Position numbers and translations under genes: made by a program. A DNA stretch of 64,000 nt from Halolamina sediminis. GTDB lineage: Archaea; Halobacteriota; Halobacteria; Halobacteriales; Haloferacaceae. A model generated the notes under the pieces. The model made no database searches and was not told where the DNA came from. It saw nothing but the letters and a program-made list of their open reading frames with translations. Position 1 is the stretch's first letter, and each line of letters begins with the position of its first letter. Where the stretch lies: positions 372,001 to 436,000 of the forward strand of contig NZ_CVUA01000001.1 in NCBI RefSeq assembly GCF_001282785.1. Direction: 5' to 3'. Of the stretch, positions 26,911-34,891 are shown in pieces.

Positions 26911-27366
26911 ATGGCAACCCTCTACGACGTTCCGGCGGAGGACCTCATCGAGGCCCTCGCCGAGGAGCTCGACGGCCGTATCGAGGAACCCGACTGGGCG
27001 GAGTTCACCAAGACGAGTGTCGACCGCGAACTCCCGCCCCAGCAGGAGGACTTCTGGCACGTCCGCTCGGCTAGCCTCCTGCGGAAGGTCGCAGTCCGCG
27101 GCCCCGTCGGCGTCGAGCGACTCGCGACGGAGTACGGCGGCTCGAAGACCGGCACGACACGTTACCGCGTCTCGGGTAATCACCACACCGGCGGCTCCCG
27201 CAAGATCATCCGGACCGCACTCCAGCAGCTCGAGGACGAGGGCCTCGTGGAGACGGCGAAGGGTGAGGGCCGACGCGTGACCGACGAGGGGCGGAGCCTG
27301 CTCGACTCCATCGCGGGCGAGACGCTCGAGGACCTCGACCGGCCGGAGCTCCAGAAGTACGCTTAA
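26911..27366 (+). CDS. rps19e: 30S ribosomal protein S19e
   Basis: 151 residues, the expected size. Begins MATLYDVPAEDLIEALAEEL and contains FWHVRSASLLRKVAVRGPVG and the C-terminal winged-helix IIRTALQQLEDEGLVE. S19e is needed for small-subunit maturation in archaea and eukaryotes. It heads a plus-strand run with the PDCD5 gene and a PP-loop gene, a conserved haloarchaeal order. Confidence 0.96.
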   Translation: MATLYDVPAEDLIEALAEELDGRIEEPDWAEFTKTSVDRELPPQQEDFWHVRSASLLRKVAVRGPVGVERLATEYGGSKTGTTRYRVSGNHHTGGSRKIIRTALQQLEDEGLVETAKGEGRRVTDEGRSLLDSIAGETLEDLDRPELQKYA

Positions 27367-27409
27367 CGACGCCGCAACCGTTTTGCGCCGAGAGCAGTAA
27401 CAGCTACCT

Positions 27410-27763
27410 ATGAGTGGCAACCCCGACGAGGACCGACTCGAAGAGCTTCGACAGGAGCGACTCGAAGAGCTGCAGGACAAAGCCGGCGGCGAGGACGCCC
27501 AGCGGCAGGCTGCCAAGGAACAACAGGAGCGTGCCAAGGCCCAGCAGGACGCACTGCTGAAACAGCACCTCACTGATGACGCGCGCCAGCGGCTCAACGC
27601 CGTCGAGATGAGCAAACCCGAGTTCGCCGAGAAAGTCAAACGGCAGGTGACCGCGCTGGCACAGAGCGGCCGTGTTCAGGGGCAGATCGACGAGGAGAAG
27701 ATGAAGCAGATCCTTCGCGAGCTAAAGCCCGAGGAGAAGAGCTTCGACATCCGTCGGCGCTGA
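27410..27763 (+). CDS. PDCD5-family DNA-binding protein
   Basis: 117 residues. A highly charged coiled N-terminus ([19 protein letters not shown]) with Gln-rich helix [17 protein letters not shown] precedes the conserved core [20 protein letters not shown]. The C-terminus [19 protein letters not shown] is typical. Archaeal members bind DNA weakly; the cellular role is unsettled. The stop overlaps the next start by one base (TGATG), implying translational coupling. Confidence 0.93.
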   Translation: MSGNPDEDRLEELRQERLEELQDKAGGEDAQRQAAKEQQERAKAQQDALLKQHLTDDARQRLNAVEMSKPEFAEKVKRQVTALAQSGRVQGQIDEEKMKQILRELKPEEKSFDIRRR

Positions 27764-28353
27764 TGGAGCTGGCGCTGCTCTACAGCGGCGGCAAGGACTC
27801 CTCGCTGGCGGCGCTGATCCTCGACCGGTTCTACGACGTGACGCTCGTCACCGCCCACTTCGGCGTCACCGAGGAGTTCGAGAACGCCCGCGCCGCCGCC
27901 GACGCGTTGGGGCTCCCGTTCGACACGGTCGAGCTCGATCGTGACGTCGCTGAGGAGGCGGTCGACCGAATGATCGAGGACGGCTACCCCCGAAACGGAA
28001 TCCAGCGCGTCCACGAACACGCACTGGAGGTTGTCGCGGAGCGCGACGTGGTCGCCGTCGCCGACGGCACCCGCCGTGACGATCGCGTGCCCACCGTCTC
28101 CCGTGCCACCGCACAGAGCCTGGAGGACCGCCACGGGATCGACTACCTCTCGCCGCTGGCGGGGTTCGGCCGCGGCGCCGTCGACCGGCTGGTCGAGCAG
28201 GAACTCGACGTGGAGACCGGTCCGAGCGAGGAGATCGCCCGCGCCGACTACGAGGGCGAACTCCGCGCGCTGATCCGGGAACGGGAGGGCGAGGACGCCG
28301 TCGAGGCGGTGTTCCCCGACCACGACCAGACGATCGTCCGCGGGCTGGCCTAA
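27763..28353 (+). CDS. PP-loop (N-type) ATP pyrophosphatase-like protein
   Basis: 196 residues. The PP-loop is at the N-terminus, LLYSGGKDSSLAAL, followed by VTAHFGVTEEFENA and a second conserved patch VVAVADGTRRDDRVPTVS. PP-loop enzymes adenylate a substrate before amidation or thiolation. The best-known relatives act in tRNA modification or as amide ligases. No cysteine pairs or C-terminal RNA-binding domain are visible. Haloarchaeal copies beside PDCD5 are usually labelled asparagine-synthase-like or hypothetical. The precise substrate is unknown. Confidence 0.82.
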   Translation: MELALLYSGGKDSSLAALILDRFYDVTLVTAHFGVTEEFENARAAADALGLPFDTVELDRDVAEEAVDRMIEDGYPRNGIQRVHEHALEVVAERDVVAVADGTRRDDRVPTVSRATAQSLEDRHGIDYLSPLAGFGRGAVDRLVEQELDVETGPSEEIARADYEGELRALIREREGEDAVEAVFPDHDQTIVRGLA

Positions 28354-28390
28354 CACAGGATTCAAGCGCCGGCGCCCGGAACTCACGGCC

Positions 28391-29701
28391 ATGTACGACC
28401 GGCTGAAGGGGTTCAAGGATTTCTACCCCGACGAGATGGCGGCCCGCCGTGAGGTCATCGACACGACCGAGACGGTGGCCCGGCGCTACGGGTTCCGGGA
28501 GATCGCCACGCCCGCACTCGAGGACGTGGGGATGTACGTCGACAAGTCCGGCGAGGGGATCGTCGACGAGCTGTACAGCTTCACCGACAAAGGCGGCCGC
28601 GAGGTGGCACTCACCCCCGAGCTCACCCCGACGGTCGCGCGGATGGTGGTCGCCAAGCAGCAGGCGCTCTCGAAGCCGATCAAGTGGTTCTCCACGCGGC
28701 CGTTCTGGCGGTACGAGCAGGTCCAGCAGGGGCGATTCCGGGAGTTCTACCAGACCAACGTGGACATCTTCGGCTCCGAGGCGCCGGAGGCCGACGCCGA
28801 GATCCTCGCCTTCGCCGCCGACACGCTCTCGGAGCTGGGGCTACCCGCCTCGGAGTTCGAGTTCCGCGTCTCCCACCGGGACATCCTCGGCGAGCTCCTG
28901 CGTTCGTTCGACGAGGACGTCGACGTGGGGGAAGCGATCCGGGCGGTCGACAAGAGCGAGAAGGTCGATCGCGCGGAGTATCTCGGCCTGCTGGCCGACG
29001 CCGGCCTCTCGATCGAGGACGCGGAGGCGTTCGACGACCTGCTCGCGGCTGGCAACGACGATCTTGACGTGCTGCTGGCCGAGGTGGACCGACAGACCCT
29101 GACCGACGCCGTCGAGAACCTGCAGGCGGTGCTGTCGGCGGCCGAGGACTTCGGCGTCCGGGAGCACTGTGAGGTCTCCCTCCGGACGGCTCGCGGCCTC
29201 GACTACTACACCGGCGTCGTGTTCGAGTGCTTCGACACCGAGGACCGCGTCTCCCGGGCAATCTTCGGCGGCGGTCGCTACGACGACCTGATCGAGTCCT
29301 TTGGCGGGCAGCCCACCCCCGCCGTGGGCGTCGCGCCGGGCGTGATGAACTCGACGCTGCCGCTGCTCCTGCAGGAGGCCGGCGTGTTCCCCGAGGAGGC
29401 GGTCTCGACGGACTACTACGTACTCACGGTCGGCGACACCCGGGAGGTGGCCGCCCGGATCGCCCGCGAGCTCCGGGCGGGCGGGAACGTCGTCGAGACC
29501 GACGTCTCCGACCGAAGCTTCGGCGCCCAGATGGGGTACGCCGATTCGATCAACGCCGAGACGGTCGTGATCGTCGGCGAGCAGGATCTCGCGAACGACG
29601 AGGTCACCGTCAAGGAGATGGGAAGCGGCGACCAGACTACCGCACCCGTCGACGAGTTCCCCGGCGATCGCGAGCAGCCACGCTACGAGGACTTCGCGTA
29701 G
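28391..29701 (+). CDS. hisS: Histidyl-tRNA synthetase
   Basis: 436 residues, class II. Motif 1 region around GFREIATPALED, motif 2 WFSTRPFWRYEQVQQGRFRE, the histidine-binding HisA motif RGLDYYTGVVFE and motif 3 GGGRYDDLIESF with AVGVAPGVMN. The anticodon-binding domain covers the last 95 residues. A complete gene with standard length. It follows the PP-loop gene after a 37-base gap. Confidence 0.96.
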   Translation: MYDRLKGFKDFYPDEMAARREVIDTTETVARRYGFREIATPALEDVGMYVDKSGEGIVDELYSFTDKGGREVALTPELTPTVARMVVAKQQALSKPIKWFSTRPFWRYEQVQQGRFREFYQTNVDIFGSEAPEADAEILAFAADTLSELGLPASEFEFRVSHRDILGELLRSFDEDVDVGEAIRAVDKSEKVDRAEYLGLLADAGLSIEDAEAFDDLLAAGNDDLDVLLAEVDRQTLTDAVENLQAVLSAAEDFGVREHCEVSLRTARGLDYYTGVVFECFDTEDRVSRAIFGGGRYDDLIESFGGQPTPAVGVAPGVMNSTLPLLLQEAGVFPEEAVSTDYYVLTVGDTREVAARIARELRAGGNVVETDVSDRSFGAQMGYADSINAETVVIVGEQDLANDEVTVKEMGSGDQTTAPVDEFPGDREQPRYEDFA

Positions 29702-29875
29702 TCCGGCAGCGCCGCTGCCCGTCGGCGAACAGGTGACGGCTGCTACACGTCGGGGGTCGTCACGCTCCCGCCCCGTTCCCGACGCGGTCGGTCTCAGGTC
29801 ACGGGGGGGCTGGTCCCGTCTTCCTACTTGAAGTCGGCCCCCAGAGTTATGCTGTCGCGCGGCCCACCTCGGAGT

Positions 29876-30082
29876 ATGTCCACCACACTCCCGGCGGCGT
29901 CGCTGGCGCTCCTGCAGCTTCCGCTCCCGGAAGGAATGCTCGGGCAGGCGCTGCTGGTGCTGCTCGCGATCGCCGTCGTCATCGTCGTCGGCCGCGTGAT
30001 CCTGAGTATCGCGTGGAAGCTGGTGCTGATTGCGTCGGTGCTGATCGGTGCGCTCTGGCTGGTGACGACGTTCCTCGGCTAA
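29876..30082 (+). CDS. Small two-helix membrane protein, function unknown
   Basis: 68 residues from ATG 29876. An AGTTATGC box lies about 25 bases upstream, favouring this start over 29828, which adds a basic stretch. Two hydrophobic segments follow: GQALLVLLAIAVVIVVGRVIL and WKLVLIASVLIGALWLVTTFL. No known motif. It is convergent with trpG at a distance of seven bases. Confidence 0.65.
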   Translation: MSTTLPAASLALLQLPLPEGMLGQALLVLLAIAVVIVVGRVILSIAWKLVLIASVLIGALWLVTTFLG

Positions 30083-30089
30083 GAACGGG

Positions 30090-30728
30090 TCAGGGAAGTG
30101 CGCCGTCGAGGAAGTTGCCGATCACGTCGTGGCCGACGGCCGTCAGCACCGACTCGGGGTGGAACTGTACGCACTCGATCGGGTGTTCGCGGTGGCGGAC
30201 GCCCATCACGAGTTCCTCGCTGTCGCCGTTCTCCGACTCGTCGAGCGTCGTCGCGGTCACCTCGAACGCCTCCGGCACGTCCGTCGCAACGAGCGAGTGG
30301 TAGCGCCCCGCCTGGAACCCTTGTTCGAGGCCGGCGTAGACACCCTCGCCGTCGTGCTCGACAGGGAACGACTTCCCGTGGATGGGTCGCGGGGCGTGCC
30401 CCACCTCGCCGCCGTATTCGAAGACTGCGGCCTCGAGGCCGAGACAGACTCCGAGCGTCGGCACGTCGGGGCTGACCTCCCGGAGCACGTCCATCGTGAG
30501 CCCCACGTCGCGCTCGTTTTTCGGGTGGCCGGGGCCGGGACTGATGACGACGGCGTCGGGGTCGATCTCGCGCACTCGATCGAGCGGGGCGGTGTTCCGA
30601 AGGACTTCCACATCGGCATCGGGCGCGCCCTCGCCGACGTACTCCACGAGGTTGTAGGTGAACGAGTCGAAGTTGTCGACGAACAGCACCGTCGGCCCCT
30701 CGCCGTCGTCGGTTGTCGGGGTGCTCAT
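30090..30728 (-). CDS. trpG: Anthranilate synthase component II (glutamine amidotransferase)
   Basis: 212 residues. Class I amidotransferase that supplies ammonia to TrpE. VLFVDNFDSFTYNLVEYVGE begins the domain; the nucleophile Cys lies in GVCLGLEAAV, and the catalytic His-Glu pair in CVQFHPESVLT. The elbow reads GLE rather than the more usual GHQ, but the essential Cys is present. Its start overlaps the trpE stop region by four bases. It is the last gene of trpDFEG. Confidence 0.94.
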   Translation of the reverse strand: MSTPTTDDGEGPTVLFVDNFDSFTYNLVEYVGEGAPDADVEVLRNTAPLDRVREIDPDAVVISPGPGHPKNERDVGLTMDVLREVSPDVPTLGVCLGLEAAVFEYGGEVGHAPRPIHGKSFPVEHDGEGVYAGLEQGFQAGRYHSLVATDVPEAFEVTATTLDESENGDSEELVMGVRHREHPIECVQFHPESVLTAVGHDVIGNFLDGALP

Positions 30729-32353
30729 GCGTCACCCCCCTCGATGCGCTCCAGTGCGTCCAACACGCCGCGGACCTTCTGTTCGGTCTCTTCGTACTCG
30801 CTCGCGGGCTCGCTATCGGCGACGACGCCCGCGCCGGCGCGGACGTGAACCTCGTCGCAGTCGCCGTGTTCGACCGTCGCGGTCCGGATCACGATCGCCG
30901 TGTCGGCGTCGCCGGTCCAGGAGAAGTAGCCGACCCCGCCGCCGTAGATCCCGCGGGGGGTGGGTTCGAGTTCGTCGAGCAACTCCATCGCGCGGACCTT
31001 CGGCGCCCCGGTCAGGGTGCCGGCCGGGAACGCCGCTCGCGTGGCGTCGAACCCGTCGAACTCCGAGTGGAGCCGGCCGGTGACGGTCGACTCGATGTGC
31101 TGGACGTGGCTGTACTTGAGCACGTTCATGAACTCCTCGACGCGCACTGATCCCTGTCGGGACACCTGCCGTACGTCGTTTCTCGCGAGGTCGACCAGCA
31201 TGGTGTGTTCGGCGCGCTCCTTCCCGTCGGCGAGCAGTTCGCCCGCGAGTCGGCGGTCCTCGACGGGGCTGGCGCCGCGGGCGCAGGTGCCGGCGATGGG
31301 GTTCGAGACGACCCGTTCGCCGGTCACCGAGACGAGCGTCTCCGGGCTCGCACCGACGACCGAGCGGCCGCCGAAGGAGAGGAGATACATGTACGGCGAG
31401 GGGTTCACCTCGCGAAGCGACTCGTACAGCCCGAGCGTGTCCAGTTCGCCCGCGGTCTCGTGACTGCGGGAGACGACGCCCTGGTACACGTCGCCGTCGA
31501 GGACGTGTTCCTGCATCTCGCTCACGGCGTCCTCGTACTCCTCTCGGGGGCCGGACGTGGCGGCCTCGCGGTCGAACCCCCCCGTTTCCGGCTCCGTGGC
31601 GGCGGAGAGGTCGCCGGCGACGGTTTCGGCCTCCGCGACGAGTCGGTCGTAGACGGCGCCGGGGTCGTCGTCCGCGCCGACGATCGGCGTGAACACCAGT
31701 TCGACGGTGCCCTCGCGGTCGTCGAACGCGAGGGTCCGGGTGGTGAGCACGAACTGTGCGTCGGGGACGACCGGCTCGGGTCGCTCGACGCCCACCTCGT
31801 CGAGGTGGAGGTCGTACACGGCGTCGTACGCCAGAAAGCCCACCAGGCCGCCGTCGAGTCGCTGCCGGTCGCTGGCTTCGAAGCCGACGCGTTCGACGCC
31901 CGGTAGCGCGAGCCGCAGGCGGTCGAGCGTGTCGGGGTCGTTCTCCAGTTCCTCACCGGTCGCGCCGACCTCCTTCCCGGCGTCGGCGTCGAGGCCGTCG
32001 AGGAAGCGCGCGGCGGGGCCGAACCCCTCGACTTCGGTGCGGTCGGGGTACATCGAGACCAGCGCCTCGGGGTCGTAGCCGACGAAGGAGAACCGGGCGT
32101 GGCGGTCGGCGTCGTCGTCGCCGGCGTCGCTGTGGCCCTGTGCGGGGGCGAACGCCCCCGCGGGATCGCTGGAGGCGACTTTCTCTGCGCTTTCGAGCAG
32201 GAACGTGTGGTCGCTGCGGTCGGAGAGGGCGGCGTAGGCCGACAGCGGTTCCGTCTCGGTGTCCAGCGTCGCGGTGAGTCGTGCGACCGCGGGGCCGTCG
32301 ACGTCGTCGAACAGCCCCTCGAATGCTTCGCGCGATCGGTCGAACGACGGCAT
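30725..32353 (-). CDS. trpE: Anthranilate synthase component I
   Basis: 542 residues. Makes anthranilate from chorismate. The C-terminal chorismate-binding domain has GDVYQGVVSRSHE, NPSPYMYLLSFGG, SPETLVSVTG, NPIAGTCARG, HTMLVDLARNDV and AGTLTGAPKVRAMELLDELE. The N-terminal region contains PAGAFAPAQGHSDAGDDD at about residues 63-81, a low-complexity stretch coded partly by a perfect palindrome. The start overlaps the trpF stop by one base. Confidence 0.95.
   Translation of the reverse strand: MPSFDRSREAFEGLFDDVDGPAVARLTATLDTETEPLSAYAALSDRSDHTFLLESAEKVASSDPAGAFAPAQGHSDAGDDDADRHARFSFVGYDPEALVSMYPDRTEVEGFGPAARFLDGLDADAGKEVGATGEELENDPDTLDRLRLALPGVERVGFEASDRQRLDGGLVGFLAYDAVYDLHLDEVGVERPEPVVPDAQFVLTTRTLAFDDREGTVELVFTPIVGADDDPGAVYDRLVAEAETVAGDLSAATEPETGGFDREAATSGPREEYEDAVSEMQEHVLDGDVYQGVVSRSHETAGELDTLGLYESLREVNPSPYMYLLSFGGRSVVGASPETLVSVTGERVVSNPIAGTCARGASPVEDRRLAGELLADGKERAEHTMLVDLARNDVRQVSRQGSVRVEEFMNVLKYSHVQHIESTVTGRLHSEFDGFDATRAAFPAGTLTGAPKVRAMELLDELEPTPRGIYGGGVGYFSWTGDADTAIVIRTATVEHGDCDEVHVRAGAGVVADSEPASEYEETEQKVRGVLDALERIEGGDA
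32142..32161. repeat. Perfect palindrome inside trpE
   Basis: GCGGGGGCG (32142-32150) and CGCCCCCGC (32153-32161) form a 9-bp stem with a two-base loop. It encodes about residues 65-71 of TrpE (AGAFAPA). Confidence 0.65.
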
Positions 32354-33021
32354 CAGACGTCCTCCGCGGCGGGCCCCGGTTCGCCTGCGGCCCGCGCCTC
32401 GCGGACGAACGCGGCCAGCGCGTCGTGGTTCTTTCGCCCGGGTTCGTCGTCGCGCTCGACGCCGCTTGCGACGTCGACGGCGAAGGGATCGACTCTTTCG
32501 ACTGCCTCGCGGACGTTCGCGGGCGTGAGCCCGCCCGCGAGTACGAGCGGCGTCGAGAGCTCCTCGCGGAGCTCCCGGCTGCGTTCCCAGTCGTGCGTTT
32601 CGCCAGTGCCGCCGGCCCCGGACTCTGTGAGGGAGTCGACGAGCAGTGCGTCGGCGACGTTATCGAGTGCGCGAGCCCGCTCCGGTTCGTTCGCCCCGAT
32701 GGCGACGATCACGTCGACGCCCGCGCGGTCGCGGATCTCCCGAACTTGGTTGGGAGTGAAGTCCCCGTGGATCTGTAGGGCGTCCGGGGCGACGCAGCCG
32801 GCGACTTCGATGGCCGCGTCGACGCTCTCGGGGATGGTGACGGCGACGGTCGTGACGAACGGCGGGGCGGTGTCGGCGAGTTCGGCAGCGCGTTCTGTCG
32901 GGACTTCGCGGGGCGTGTCCACGTCCACGTCGGTGACGAACCCCACTGCGTCGGCGCCGGCGTCGACCGCCGCGCGGACGTCTGCCTCGGTGCCGAGCCC
33001 ACAGAGTTTCGTCCGGACCAT
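32353..33021 (-). CDS. trpF: Phosphoribosylanthranilate isomerase
   Basis: 222 residues. Third step of tryptophan synthesis. Begins MVRTKLCGLGTEADVRAAVD, with the catalytic Cys in the CG motif. Further signatures are DALQIHGDFTPNQV, LLVDSL, PLVLAGGLTPANV and AVDVASGVE. The catalytic Asp is expected in the LLVDS strand. ATG 33021 is clear; its position makes a one-base overlap with the trpD stop. The frame open to 34083 is antisense of trpD. Confidence 0.94.
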   Translation of the reverse strand: MVRTKLCGLGTEADVRAAVDAGADAVGFVTDVDVDTPREVPTERAAELADTAPPFVTTVAVTIPESVDAAIEVAGCVAPDALQIHGDFTPNQVREIRDRAGVDVIVAIGANEPERARALDNVADALLVDSLTESGAGGTGETHDWERSRELREELSTPLVLAGGLTPANVREAVERVDPFAVDVASGVERDDEPGRKNHDALAAFVREARAAGEPGPAAEDV

Positions 33022-34031
33022 CACTCGGCCTCGACCGGCTCGCCACAGAGCGCGGCGAACTTCTCGGCGGCGGCCCCCTCGTCGATCGCGTCGGCGGCTT
33101 TCTCGACCCCCGCACGGAGGTCGTCGGCGAGCCCGGCGACGTAGATCGCCGCGCCGGCGTTGGCGAGGATCACGTCCCGCTTCGGCCCGGCCACGTCGCC
33201 GGTGACGATCCCTCGCAGGTCCGCGGCGTTCTCCTGTGGCGTGCCGCCGGCGATGGCGTCGACGGGTGCGCTGTCGAGGCCGAGATCCGCGGGCTCGATC
33301 GTGTACTCGGTGACTTCGTCGCCCTCGACCTCGGCGACGGTCGTGGGGCCGTGGAGCGCGATCTCGTCCATCCCGTCGCCGTGGACGACGAGCGCGTGCT
33401 CGACGGGCATGTGGGTCAGCGCCTCTGCGATCTGCGGGACCAGTTCCTCGCTGTACACGCCGAGCACCTGTGCGTCGGCGCCGGCGGGGTTGGTCAGCGG
33501 CCCGAGCACGTTGAAGATCGTCCGCATCCCGAGCTCCTTCCGCGGGCCGATGACGGCCTTCATCGCGGGGTGGAACACCGGCGCGAGCATGAAGCCGATC
33601 CCGTCGCGCTCGATCGCCTCCTCGACGGCCGGCGGCTCGGCCTCCACGTCGGCACCGGCGACCTCGAGCACGTCGGCGCTCCCCGAGGAGGAGGAGACGG
33701 AGTAGTTGCCGTGCTTCGCGACCGCGACGCCGGCGCCCGCGGCGACGATCGCGCTGGTCGTCGAGACGTTGATCGTGCTGTAGTCGTCGCCGCCGGTGCC
33801 GCAGGTGTCGACCAGCGGCGCGCCGTCGGGGTCGATCGTGCGCGCCGCGTCGCGCATCCCCTGTGCGAAGCCGGCGGTCTCGGCCTCGGTCTCGCCTTTG
33901 GCCCGCAATGCGGTCAGCAGCGCGCCGATCTGTGCCTCCGTCGCCTCTTCGAAGACCAGCGTCGCGGCCTCGCGGGCCGTCTCGACGCTCAGGTCCTCGC
34001 CGTCGGTCACGCGTTCGATGAGTTCCTGCAT
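33021..34031 (-). CDS. trpD: Anthranilate phosphoribosyltransferase
   Basis: 336 residues. Couples anthranilate to PRPP. Motifs: LVDTCGTGGDDYSTINVSTT (PRPP binding), VAKHGNYSVSSSSGSADVLE, MLAPVFHPAMKAV and IFNVLGPLTNPAGAD. First gene of the trpDFEG operon; all four genes are joined by overlaps of 1-4 bases. ATG 34031 is used because the promoter elements lie just upstream. Confidence 0.95.
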   Translation of the reverse strand: MQELIERVTDGEDLSVETAREAATLVFEEATEAQIGALLTALRAKGETEAETAGFAQGMRDAARTIDPDGAPLVDTCGTGGDDYSTINVSTTSAIVAAGAGVAVAKHGNYSVSSSSGSADVLEVAGADVEAEPPAVEEAIERDGIGFMLAPVFHPAMKAVIGPRKELGMRTIFNVLGPLTNPAGADAQVLGVYSEELVPQIAEALTHMPVEHALVVHGDGMDEIALHGPTTVAEVEGDEVTEYTIEPADLGLDSAPVDAIAGGTPQENAADLRGIVTGDVAGPKRDVILANAGAAIYVAGLADDLRAGVEKAADAIDEGAAAEKFAALCGEPVEAE

Positions 34032-34047
34032 GGGTGGGGATCCGAAT

Positions 34048-34072
34048 GTACGGATTGGGTGTATAGTGTACA
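34048..34072 (-). promoter_or_regulatory. trpDFEG promoter with flanking dyad
   Basis: On the minus strand the CTATAC box (34061-34066) is about 30 bases before the trpD ATG. It lies inside an inverted repeat, TGTAC at 34048-34052 with GTACA at 34068-34072. A repressor site at the TATA box is possible; nothing in the window identifies the protein. Confidence 0.45.
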
Positions 34073-34205
34073 ACTTTGTTCATCGACTTAACGCTGTCGT
34101 GTGTCGATGTGCCACGGCGGGTAGCGAGGAATCACCTGCCGGAGTCGACTTTCGAAACCTTCAACTAATCCCACGCGGTAGATAGGGTGCGAAGCAAGCC
34201 CAATC

Positions 34206-34280
34206 GGGTTGGTAGTCTAGTCCGGTTATGACACCTCCTTGACATGGAGGAGGCCGGCGGTTCAAATCCGCCCCAACCCA
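34206..34280 (+). tRNA. tRNA-Val (anticodon GAC)
   Basis: The acceptor stem GGGTTGG (34206-34212) pairs fully with CCAACCC (34273-34279), with discriminator A at 34280. The anticodon arm is CCTCC-TTGACAT-GGAGG, giving anticodon GAC. The T arm is GGCGG-TTCAAAT-CCGCC. CCA is not encoded. A run of T follows the gene (TTTTCTG), suitable for termination. Confidence 0.95.
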
Positions 34281-34329
34281 TTTTCTGATTCCTCGCAACG
34301 ACGAGCGAGCGACGAGTGTACTGCCTACA

Positions 34330-34677
34330 CTACGACTCATCACTTCCCGACGAATCAGGCAGTAACTGCCCCCAAACCACCTTCTCCACCAGCCGCACCG
34401 TCATTTGCTCCTCAACCGTAACCCGACACGAGAGCCGAAGATACCCAAAACGCGCCGCCGCTGAATCGTGCCAGTGCGTCGGCGCCGGTCCGTCTTCGAT
34501 CTCCACGCCGCACGTCCCACACAGCCCGCGGCCGCCGCAGTTGGCGTGTTTCGAGACGCGCCCGTACACCTCGAACCCGGCGTCGAGCAGCGCGTCCCGG
34601 AGCGTCCGCCCGCGTTCGACCTGAATCGTCGAGCGGTCGTCGCCGTCGACGACTGTCACGGGAACTGTCTCGGCCAT
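34330..34677 (-). CDS. 2Fe-2S ferredoxin-like protein
   Basis: 115 residues. The cluster motif is ANCGGRGLCGTCGVEI (C-x5-C-x2-C), with the fourth Cys in LRLSCRVTV. This spacing is of the adrenodoxin/ISC type rather than the plant type used by the main halophilic ferredoxin. The start ATG 34677 (MAETVPVTVV) is chosen; the frame upstream is low-quality. It is divergent from a very small gene at 34715. Redox partner unknown. Confidence 0.87.
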   Translation of the reverse strand: MAETVPVTVVDGDDRSTIQVERGRTLRDALLDAGFEVYGRVSKHANCGGRGLCGTCGVEIEDGPAPTHWHDSAAARFGYLRLSCRVTVEEQMTVRLVEKVVWGQLLPDSSGSDES

Positions 34678-34714
34678 ACTCACCCTGGGTCCGCCACCGA
34701 CGTGACTCCGTCGG

Positions 34715-34831
34715 GTGCCGGAACGATGCTCCGGCGGACCTTTCGACCACTGGGCGAACCACCCCGTCGTGAACCGCATCGGCGTCCCCGACGAGGCCGA
34801 CCTCGACTGGATCGACGAACAGACCGCCTGA
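34715..34831 (+). CDS. Candidate 38-residue protein
   Basis: GTG 34715 to TGA 34829-34831. The product contains FDHWANHPVVNRIGVPDEAD and ends LDWIDEQTA, acidic and with natural-looking codon use, unlike random frames in this GC-rich DNA. It lies in the gap between the ferredoxin and permease genes, divergent from ferredoxin. An in-frame TGA just upstream fixes the longest form. It may be a real microprotein or the tail of a decayed gene. Confidence 0.45.
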   Translation: MPERCSGGPFDHWANHPVVNRIGVPDEADLDWIDEQTA

Positions 34832-34891
34832 TCGGTCCGCGATCCTCTCGGCCGGTGATTTCTTCTGGACACGCTGACACCACCCGTACGT

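Noticed and set aside
32353-34083. One long minus-strand frame spanning trpF and trpD as a fusion protein
   Set aside because: The part beyond 33021 is out of frame with trpD, which is itself complete and overlaps trpF by one base.
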